Shown: piece by piece, positions 15,712 through 20,871 of the stretch
How positions within the stretch are numbered: the stretch's first letter is position 1
Layout of the letters: each line of letters begins with the position of its first letter
Assembly (NCBI GenBank): GCA_017532885.1
Contig: JAFXIS010000019.1
Coordinates: forward strand, 1-20,871
Direction of reading: 5' to 3'
DNA length: 20,871 nt
Source: Alistipes sp.
GTDB lineage: Bacteria; Bacteroidota; Bacteroidia; Bacteroidales; Rikenellaceae
The notes under the pieces: generated by a model
The model's input: the letters and a program-made list of their open reading frames with translations, nothing else
The model's database searches: none
What the model was told of the DNA's origin: nothing
Position numbers and translations under genes: made by a program

Positions 15712-16668
15712 CTATGCGTTTGGCAGATCGCCTTCGTATGTTCCGGCAGGCTCCTCGCGTTGCTGGTAGGCCAGCGACTTTTCCTGCTCATCGACATCCG
15801 AAGTGGTGTGCTCATGTCCGCAATATGGGCAACGGTGGAGGTCGGTATAGTACCTATTGATATACTTGGTTGTGCCCTTCACCCTTCGCCAACTTGTTGG
15901 TATGCGTTCCTCACTAACCTTATTTCCATTCTTGTAGGTGGTCTCCACTCTGTAGCTCGCAACCTGTTCCTGATCAAAATCCTTGTAATCAATCTCCGTC
16001 TTGTCGATAGTGCGACTGACGAAAATATCATCGACATACCTCTTACACTTCTCGCATGAGGCGAACTTTCGGTGTGTCCACGCATACCAAATTACAAGAA
16101 TGGTCATAACAAAGGTCATAATTGTAGCTAAGAACGATGCGTCGGTAGCACACATAGGCACATACACAAAACCTACGGCAATCACCGTGATGTCAAAGAA
16201 AAAGGCATACACCCATCTTAAGTATCGGTAATATGGGAGATAGAGCAGTGGATAGAACACGACATATGCGATGACAGGTATTGTCGGTATTGCCCACCAA
16301 TTTGCGCTATCTTGCTTGAAGAAGGTGAGAAAACAGCACACAACCGCCAAAGCAAGATAGGTGCTGATCTCGCTATAGGTATTACGCTTCTTTGCGCTAT
16401 TTTTGAATACAAAGAGGTAGAGTAGCGAGAGTACCACTGCAACGCAACTGCCAATAAACAGACCTCGATTGAGGTAGAGTGTCACCTCATTTATATTAGC
16501 TACATTGATTTTGTCGATAAGCTCGTTTGTATTGGCATCAATAGTCTCTGCCAACGGTTTAGCATCGTCGGCGAGGCTTATCAAGAAGTTTGCAAAGGTG
16601 TCGTCTGCGGCTGCCCAATAGACAAACAAACCAAGCAAAATAAAAATAATAAACTTTACGAATTTCAT
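15712..16668 (-). CDS. Uncharacterised membrane protein with split zinc ribbon
   Basis: A 318-residue protein I do not recognise. It begins with a hydrophobic signal-anchor or signal peptide (about 4-20). A soluble stretch (21-66) follows, then about five more hydrophobic segments (about 70-88, 101-117, 125-145, 151-172 and 177-197). The rest is a soluble C-terminal domain. That domain contains CEKC (205-208) and CPYCGHEH (270-277), which look like the two halves of a zinc ribbon separated by about 61 residues rich in charged and aromatic residues. It ends in an acidic, disordered-looking tail. It has its own -7 box and a good terminator, so it is probably a single-gene unit. No function is assigned. 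Confidence 0.75.
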   Translation of the reverse strand: MKFVKFIIFILLGLFVYWAAADDTFANFLISLADDAKPLAETIDANTNELIDKINVANINEVTLYLNRGLFIGSCVAVVLSLLYLFVFKNSAKKRNTYSEISTYLALAVVCCFLTFFKQDSANWWAIPTIPVIAYVVFYPLLYLPYYRYLRWVYAFFFDITVIAVGFVYVPMCATDASFLATIMTFVMTILVIWYAWTHRKFASCEKCKRYVDDIFVSRTIDKTEIDYKDFDQEQVASYRVETTYKNGNKVSEERIPTSWRRVKGTTKYINRYYTDLHRCPYCGHEHTTSDVDEQEKSLAYQQREEPAGTYEGDLPNA

Positions 16669-16715
16669 AATTCAACGCATTGGTTTCTGTAAATTTAATA
16701 AATATGTCACACTTA

Positions 16716-16749
16716 TCAAAGTTCTTTGACAGGTTTGTTAAACAACCTG
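16716..16749. promoter_or_regulatory. Two adjacent inverted repeats in a 5' leader
   Basis: TCAAAG-TT-CTTTGA (16716-16729, perfect) is directly followed by CAGGTT-TGTTAAAC-AACCTG (16730-16749). They lie between the putative -7 box at 16778-16785 and the gene start at 16668, so they could be operator half-sites or leader RNA hairpins of the split-zinc-ribbon membrane protein gene. Confidence 0.4.
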
Positions 16750-16777
16750 CTCATAGGGGTAATAGTTTTCTAAATCA

Positions 16778-16785
16778 CAAAGATA
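16778..16785 (-). promoter_or_regulatory. Probable -7 box upstream of the split-zinc-ribbon membrane protein gene
   Basis: TATCTTTG on the minus strand fits TAnnTTTG. No clear -33 TTTG is seen at 19-20 bases. The implied leader is about 100 bases and holds the two inverted repeats at 16716-16749. Confidence 0.45.
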
Positions 16786-16920
16786 TAAAAATATTTTTAA
16801 GTTTTAATAGGAGAATAAATTTTGAATTTTGAATTCTCCCAATTAGATTCTCGCGGTCGGATTTCACCCTCCCTCAGAGTGACGGAAAAGAGTTGTTGCT
16901 CGCATATCCTAAAAGAGAAA

Positions 16921-16962
16921 AGGGGTAGCCGTCATACATCCTCAAGATAACGGCTTGCCCCT
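16921..16962 (-). terminator. Intrinsic terminator after cysQ
   Basis: AGGGG-t-AGCCGT (16921-16932) pairs with ACGGCT-tg-CCCCT (16950-16962) around a 17-base loop. On the minus strand the stem is followed by TTTTCTCTTTT. It lies about 70 bases beyond the cysQ stop. Confidence 0.7.
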
Positions 16963-17034
16963 CTTCGTGACTTGGATGAGTATAATATCTCCCCTCTGCC
17001 TCGCTTGCTCGCATTACAGAGTTCTCTGTGCTCG

Positions 17035-17889
17035 TTATTTTTTATTCGCGCCGACGGCTTCAAACCATGGATTTCTCAAATCCTCCTTGTTGTAAGCCAA
17101 GGGTTTGCCTTCGGGATAAGAGAGGGTTGCACCTCCCGCCTCCGCCAAAATCAGCTCACCTGCGGCTGTATCCCACTCATAGGTGTTGGTGGTGCGTACA
17201 TAGTGGTCGATTGTACCCTCCGCCAATAGGCAGAACTTGTAAGAACTTCCCTGCTCGATAACCTCCAAATCGGGGTGAGCATGGCGCAACTCCTCGATAC
17301 GGCTATGAGTTTCGGGAGTCTGATGCGAGCGCGATACGGCTACGCGGAAGCCCTCATGATGGCTCGATGCCAAAGGTAGACGCTCGATGCGATTGTCAAT
17401 CTGCGCTTTATCGAATGAAGGTTCTTCCGAGGGAACAACATCTCGAATAAGATATGCTCCGTGGCCTTTTTGCGCTACATATAACTTGTGATGATAGGGG
17501 ACATAAAGCACCGCAGCAACGCACTCGTTGTTGGAGAGCAGAGCGATATTTACGGTGAACTCATTGTTGCCCTTAATAAACTCTACCGTACCGTCCAATG
17601 GGTCCACAAGCAGGAATAAATCCCAATTGCGGCGCTCCTCATAAAGCATTTCGCGTCCCTCCTCGCTTAGTACGGGGATGCGGCTCGGACCGAGATGCTC
17701 TTTGATTGTGGTATGAGATACTCGGTCGGCCACGGTAATGGGTGTCTTATCGCTCTTAAGACTAATGTCGTAGTCGTCCTGGTGCTTGTAAATCTTCATT
17801 ATGGCAGCACCCGCCTTGACCGCTGCATTTACGCACTGCGGTAGGAGATGTTCTTTGATTTGAGACTCTATTTGGTTATCAATCATCAT
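17035..17889 (-). CDS. cysQ: 3'(2'),5'-bisphosphate nucleotidase CysQ (inositol monophosphatase family)
   Basis: A 284-residue Mg2+/Li+-sensitive phosphatase, best assigned as CysQ, which hydrolyses 3'-phosphoadenosine 5'-phosphate from sulfate assimilation to AMP. Metal-site motifs are complete: SEEG (75-78), VDPLDGTVEF (95-104, with Asp96 and Asp99) and EWDTAAGE (238-245, with Asp240). IEQGSSYKFCLLAEG before the last motif is also typical. The start codon is doubled (ATGATG at 17889 and 17886). A -7 type box lies about 30 bases upstream inside the 46-base gap to the GT-like gene, so it may be expressed alone or as the last gene of that set. Inositol monophosphatase is the main alternative. 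No sulfate-assimilation genes are adjacent. Confidence 0.9.
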   Translation of the reverse strand: MMIDNQIESQIKEHLLPQCVNAAVKAGAAIMKIYKHQDDYDISLKSDKTPITVADRVSHTTIKEHLGPSRIPVLSEEGREMLYEERRNWDLFLLVDPLDGTVEFIKGNNEFTVNIALLSNNECVAAVLYVPYHHKLYVAQKGHGAYLIRDVVPSEEPSFDKAQIDNRIERLPLASSHHEGFRVAVSRSHQTPETHSRIEELRHAHPDLEVIEQGSSYKFCLLAEGTIDHYVRTTNTYEWDTAAGELILAEAGGATLSYPEGKPLAYNKEDLRNPWFEAVGANKK

Positions 17890-17916
17890 TATTTGCAGTA
17901 GTTTTTAGATTCTTTT

Positions 17917-17924
17917 CAAAGATA
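17917..17924 (-). promoter_or_regulatory. Possible -7 box of cysQ
   Basis: TATCTTTG on the minus strand, 27 bases before the cysQ ATG, fits TAnnTTTG. The -33 element is weak, and the box sits in the short gap after the preceding gene, so read-through from upstream is equally possible. Confidence 0.4.
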
Positions 17925-17935
17925 CAAAAAGTTTT

Positions 17936-18880
17936 TCAAAGAAAGAATTTTCGGGCATAAAAAAAGAACCTCATGTGACTTATTTGACAGATTATTGCCC
18001 TTAGCGAACATTTGTTGTCGAAAAGTTCGGTCAGATAGTGCGCCGAACAGCCCATTGTAAGCATGGTGGCGACGATTGCGAGTGCTGTGGCTGAATCAAT
18101 GAAAAAAAGTGATGCGAGGGTCGCGATGCATGTACCTAATGCGTTGGTTAAGTGTGACTTAGATGGCGTCGTTGTGTTATACTCCAATAGCGGGATATGA
18201 ATTTCAAATATATTCTTTCGGGGCATTTCCTTGACTATACGGGGAGAAAAGCCTCCTGCCCCGACTACGGCGTTACGGTTAAAAATTAGGCTGTTGTCGG
18301 CTGTGGAGCGGATAAGGTCGAGGTGGGATTCCACATCGGCATGACTTGCCAATATCATGGCGACATTCTCCATTGCCCGATGGCGCAATGCAATATTACT
18401 GCTCAACGGGAACAGATAGTCGAATGATGATACGGCTGCTGCGGCATTCATATCGTCGTAGGGTGTTGTGCTGCCTTTGTCGAGTAGAATAAGTCGTCGA
18501 AAACAACGCTGCCTCGAGCGATATAGCAATCGTATCGGAGAGTGGGGAATATCCGAGAGGTCGGGAGGTGTTACGCGTACCATTTTGAATTGTTTTATGA
18601 TGTCGTGAAAGAGCTCGGGTTGAAAATTCTCGTCCATGACAAGGATTATTTCGTAGCGGTCATATTCCGAGTGTAGTAGCGTATTGATATCTTGGAGCCG
18701 TCGAATATTGCGACATAAAACGGAGCAACCTACAAAACCAAGCGAAAAACAACATCCCGAGGCGTCGTAGGCGAGCATTTGTTGCAGGCGAAAGGCATGA
18801 GAGATGCGTAGTGTGCGTACTATTGTGTAGATTAGCAATAGCGAACATATGAGGATAATGCAGTATTTTATGTATGGCAT
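17936..18880 (-). CDS. Degenerate GT2-like glycosyltransferase membrane protein
   Basis: A 314-residue protein with an N-terminal helix (about 5-23), a soluble domain, and one or two hydrophobic helices near 247-275. Residues 48-83 look like the first Rossmann strand and helix of GT2 enzymes: a hydrophobic strand then CRN, LLHSEYDRYEIILVMDE. The next block (RLILLDKGSTTPYDDMNAAA, 129-148) matches where GT2 proteins bind the nucleotide sugar, but the expected DXD acidic motif is replaced by FPLSSN (157-162), and no QxxRW motif is seen. Length is well short of processive GT2 synthases (over 400). It is probably a non-catalytic or highly diverged relative. It starts 32 bases after the helical-repeat-like gene in a three-gene set. 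The GT2 relationship is inferred from pattern only. Confidence 0.6.
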   Translation of the reverse strand: MPYIKYCIILICSLLLIYTIVRTLRISHAFRLQQMLAYDASGCCFSLGFVGCSVLCRNIRRLQDINTLLHSEYDRYEIILVMDENFQPELFHDIIKQFKMVRVTPPDLSDIPHSPIRLLYRSRQRCFRRLILLDKGSTTPYDDMNAAAAVSSFDYLFPLSSNIALRHRAMENVAMILASHADVESHLDLIRSTADNSLIFNRNAVVGAGGFSPRIVKEMPRKNIFEIHIPLLEYNTTTPSKSHLTNALGTCIATLASLFFIDSATALAIVATMLTMGCSAHYLTELFDNKCSLRAIICQISHMRFFFYARKFFL

Positions 18881-18912
18881 ATCGCGTGTGTTTTTTGTGT
18901 GTAAAAAAGTGT

Positions 18913-19857
18913 CTATACAGCCTCTAAATTGCGTTTGTATGAGCGTATGAGTGCTTCGGTGTGAGGCATCTCGTTTTGGTTGAAGAGAGTGCGCAGAGCG
19001 GCAAGTGAGTATCCCTCATGTGTGAGGTGGCGACATAACTCTTTGCGGCAATGTTGCGGCATGGAGGCTATTTTATTGCGAATTTTCACTCTGCCCAAAG
19101 GTCGCCCGAGCGATGATAGCGTGTAGAGCGCTTCGCGTGTTACGGCATACTCTTTCGATGTGGCGATGATGTTTTGCAGCTGTTTGTCGGCTATCTCAAT
19201 CCCGAAATTGCGTACTATGGCTAACCCCAACATTTGCAGGTTGCGATTGTCGCTTGCAAGCAGCGGTTCATATGCGATTGGCAGGATGCCGCGCCTTAGG
19301 AGCATGATGATGCGGGCGATATCGAATGCCGAAAGGTGAAATGGCGCGGATGAAAGAGTCGATATGGCGGAGGAGGGAGATGTCGCCAAGATTGCAAGTA
19401 ATGCGGCAGTGCGCTTGTGGCTATGACGCGAATGTAGGTAGGGCTGTAATTCCGCTACCAGCTGCTTTTGAGAGGGTATGGCGCTCATTAACATAAGCAG
19501 ATGAGCGCATTTTATATTGGTGCAGAATTTCAGCTCGTGTAGCAGGAATTTGTCGAGCTGTGCCTGCTCGACCAATTCTCGAAGAGGTGCGGTGCGCGCT
19601 CCGTAGGTGTGACTTAATACCGTATGCAACGCTTCGGCAAGCATTCGACGACGCTGTGCAGAGTTGGCCGCGGGGTATATCTCGCAATACTCCTCGGCAA
19701 AGAGCATTTTTACGATTTGCCGTATGTAGCTGTGGTGGAGTTGAGCTTGTTGTCTGTGTTGTCGCGCGTTCAACTTCAATGCGAGTATGGCAATCTCGAA
19801 TATCAGCGCCACGCAGAGCGCCGATATTATATATATGTATGTGACAAGGTCGGTCAT
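18913..19857 (-). CDS. Membrane-anchored helical-repeat (HEAT-like) protein
   Basis: A 314-residue protein from the ATG at 19857, which lies 7 bases after the stop of the receiver-like gene. A longer reading to 19893 would need a TTG start and overlap that gene. One N-terminal membrane helix (about 4-27) is followed by an all-alpha region with repeating paired-helix character (for example SHKRTAALLAILATSP, NLQMLGLAIVRNFGIEIADK, TREALYTLSSLGRPLGRVKI). This suggests HEAT/Armadillo-like repeats on the cytoplasmic side. Such repeats usually serve as binding scaffolds. No enzymatic motif is visible. Together with its neighbours it may form a small membrane complex. Specific identity is not recognised; HEAT-like is a structural guess. 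Confidence 0.6.
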   Translation of the reverse strand: MTDLVTYIYIISALCVALIFEIAILALKLNARQHRQQAQLHHSYIRQIVKMLFAEEYCEIYPAANSAQRRRMLAEALHTVLSHTYGARTAPLRELVEQAQLDKFLLHELKFCTNIKCAHLLMLMSAIPSQKQLVAELQPYLHSRHSHKRTAALLAILATSPSSAISTLSSAPFHLSAFDIARIIMLLRRGILPIAYEPLLASDNRNLQMLGLAIVRNFGIEIADKQLQNIIATSKEYAVTREALYTLSSLGRPLGRVKIRNKIASMPQHCRKELCRHLTHEGYSLAALRTLFNQNEMPHTEALIRSYKRNLEAV

Positions 19858-19864
19858 GCGGCGG

Positions 19865-20272
19865 TTATGAAAGCTTATGTTGCAGAGTATCAAAATGTTC
19901 TATGGTCTTATATTTTAAGCGGCTCATACATATCGGGAAGGTCATATATTGGTCGATGCCGCACTCCAGCAGGCTCAATACGACATGTTCGGATTGCTGC
20001 CACGAAATAACATATATCGGTAGCCGATATCGGAGTGTGGCGCGGATGTTGGTGATAAGTTCCGAGCCCTCAAAGAGTGGCGCTATGGCGAGAATTATAA
20101 CCAAAGAGGGCTGCTCCTGATGGCAGAGGGAAATTATCTGGTGAGGCTTCGTGCAGCAGATTACTTGCGTGCGACTATCCTCGATAACCTCTGTTATGAG
20201 CGTCGCAAGGTGCTTTGACGGCGAATATATTACGATTTTGTTGCTATTCATAATAGGGCGTTTAAGCGCCAT
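19865..20272 (-). CDS. Pseudo-receiver domain protein (response-regulator fold without phosphoacceptor)
   Basis: A 135-residue protein consisting of a single CheY-like domain with no output domain. The pattern IVIYSPSK...PSLVIILAIAPLFEGSELI...LPIYVIS...GIDQYMTFPI follows the receiver layout strand by strand. The phospho-accepting aspartate is Leu61, the acidic pair after strand 1 is Ser-Pro, and the conserved lysine is Phe112; Ser90 keeps the Thr/Ser position. It should therefore not be phosphorylated and may act as a protein-binding module. Starts at 20272 or 20251 (second ATG) are both possible. It is the first gene of the set with the helical-repeat-like and GT2-like genes and is divergent from rplU. 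Confidence 0.65.
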   Translation of the reverse strand: MALKRPIMNSNKIVIYSPSKHLATLITEVIEDSRTQVICCTKPHQIISLCHQEQPSLVIILAIAPLFEGSELITNIRATLRYRLPIYVISWQQSEHVVLSLLECGIDQYMTFPICMSRLKYKTIEHFDTLQHKLS

Positions 20273-20332
20273 AAATTGTAGGCGAAAAATGTGCCAAACG
20301 ATAAATAGTGAAAAAAAATATTAAAGAAATGG

Positions 20333-20361
20333 TTGCGAAGAGAAAATTTTTTGTATATTTG
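20333..20361 (+). promoter_or_regulatory. Promoter of rplU-rpmA
   Basis: TTG (20333-20335), an 18-base spacer, then TATATTTG (20354-20361) match the Bacteroidota promoter consensus. The leader is about 35-40 bases and holds a small GCCA-aatta-TGGC hairpin (20365-20377). Confidence 0.65.
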
Positions 20362-20400
20362 CACGCCAAATTATGGCAAAACTTATAATTTACTTACAGA

Positions 20401-20712
20401 ATGTACGTTATAGTAGAAATCGCAGGTCAGCAATTTAAGGCTGAAAAGGGTCGTAAGCTCTATGTTCACCGTCTTCAGGGCGATGTAGAGTCGTCAGTGA
20501 GCTTCGACAAGGTCCTGCTTGTAGACAACGACGGTCAGGTTAAGGTAGGCGCACCTGCAGTAGAAGGCGCCTCAGTTAAGTGTAAGATCTTGAAGCACCT
20601 CAAGGACGATAAGGTCTTGGTATTCAAGAAGAAGCGTAGAACAGGCTATCAGAAGTGCAACGGTCACCGTCAGTACTTGAGCCAGATTCTCGTGGAGGAT
20701 ATTGTTGCATAA
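20401..20712 (+). CDS. rplU: Large ribosomal subunit protein bL21
   Basis: A 103-residue ribosomal protein that binds 23S rRNA near L20. The sequence is typical throughout: [17 protein letters not shown], a [10 protein letters not shown] strand, [31 protein letters not shown] and a [11 protein letters not shown] end. Basic residues are concentrated in the C-terminal half. Length is standard. rpmA follows after 19 bases, the usual L21-L27 pair, and the promoter at 20333-20361 drives both. Confidence 0.98.
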   Translation: MYVIVEIAGQQFKAEKGRKLYVHRLQGDVESSVSFDKVLLVDNDGQVKVGAPAVEGASVKCKILKHLKDDKVLVFKKKRRTGYQKCNGHRQYLSQILVEDIVA

Positions 20713-20731
20713 CCTTAAAAATTAGTAGAAA

Positions 20732-20871
20732 ATGGCACACAAAAAAGGAGTAGGTAGTTCAAAGAACGGCCGTGAGTCAGAGAGCAAGCGACTCGGTGTA
20801 AAGCTTTTCGGTGGTCAGTTCGCTAAGGCTGGCAACATCATCGTTCGTCAGAGAGGTACTGTACACAACCC
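20732..20871 (+). CDS. rpmA: Large ribosomal subunit protein bL27 (5' part, cut by window end)
   Basis: The first 46 codons are visible: [20 protein letters not shown], then LGVKLFGGQ and VRQRGTVHN. This is the conserved N-terminus of L27, whose tail reaches toward the peptidyl transferase centre. There is no N-terminal cleavage extension of the Firmicutes type: the protein starts directly with MAHKK. The reading frame is open to the end of the window. Translation probably is coupled to rplU 19 bases upstream. Confidence 0.97.
   Translation, partial: MAHKKGVGSSKNGRESESKRLGVKLFGGQFAKAGNIIVRQRGTVHN

Larger units (their letters stand above)
16669..17034. other. Gene-free region between cysQ and the split-zinc-ribbon membrane protein gene
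   Basis: A 366-base stretch. It contains the -7 box and inverted repeats listed separately, an AT-rich block with GAATTTTGAATTCTCC (16824-16839, identical to window bases 1-16), and a segment reading AGATTCTCGCGG...CTCAGAGTGACGG (16846-16884). That segment resembles the widespread agattct...tcagaatgac intergenic repeats. The cysQ terminator and a perfect ACAGAG-TT-CTCTGT palindrome (17016-17029) complete it. No ORF or RNA gene was recognised. Confidence 0.5.

Noticed and set aside
17016..17029. ACAGAG-TT-CTCTGT palindrome as the cysQ terminator
   Set aside because: The loop is only two bases and no T-run follows on the minus strand. The larger hairpin at 16921-16962 fits a terminator better.
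19858..19893. Upstream TTG start for the helical-repeat-like protein
   Set aside because: It would overlap the receiver-like gene by 29 bases. The ATG at 19857 lies 7 bases after that gene and starts just ahead of the membrane helix.

Overview
This window looks like chromosome of a Bacteroidota gut-type bacterium, and Alistipes or another member of Rikenellaceae is my best guess. The guess rests on three things. Several promoters match the Bacteroidota consensus (TTTG, about 19-20 bases, then TAnnTTTG). Shine-Dalgarno sequences are mostly absent. Several proteins have Bacteroidota-type features, such as a dipeptidyl peptidase III with HECLGH instead of HELLGH, and an OxyR with Cys199/Cys208. 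No phage, transposase, CRISPR array, rRNA or tRNA was found. Most of the window is ordinary core genome, with a few accessory-looking genes and intergenic repeats between core blocks.

Layout. Positions 21-5663 (minus strand) form a likely six-gene operon read rsfS > ftsH > cdsA > psd > AI-2E-family permease > stand-alone riboflavin kinase domain: ribosome silencing, membrane protein quality control and phospholipid synthesis. Positions 5852-6760 (minus) hold oxyR, with a hairpin terminator after it and a consensus promoter before it. Divergent from it, trpS and a CBS-domain CLC anion channel or transporter run on the plus strand (7136-10050). They meet, tail to tail at a shared hairpin, a minus-strand cluster read panC > panD > DUF456 membrane protein > TIR-Sel1-DUF1566 protein (13237 down to 10139). 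Next, all on the minus strand, come a lipoprotein dipeptidyl peptidase III (13384-15417), a repeat-rich intergenic element (about 15461-15640), an unrecognised polytopic membrane protein with a split zinc ribbon (15712-16668), a 366-base gene-free stretch, and a CysQ-type phosphatase (17035-17889). Upstream of cysQ lies an unusual three-gene set (20272 down to 17936): a receiver-like protein lacking the phosphorylation residues, a membrane-anchored helical-repeat-like protein, and a degenerate GT2-like membrane protein. The right edge has rplU and the start of rpmA on the plus strand.

The most interesting items are the TIR-Sel1-DUF1566 protein, which keeps a candidate NADase glutamate beside vitamin B5 biosynthesis genes; the pseudo-receiver/helical-repeat/pseudo-glycosyltransferase operon; and the hairpin-rich intergenic element at 15461-15640, which has a degenerate relative between oxyR and trpS. 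No feature here is by itself proof of a new system.
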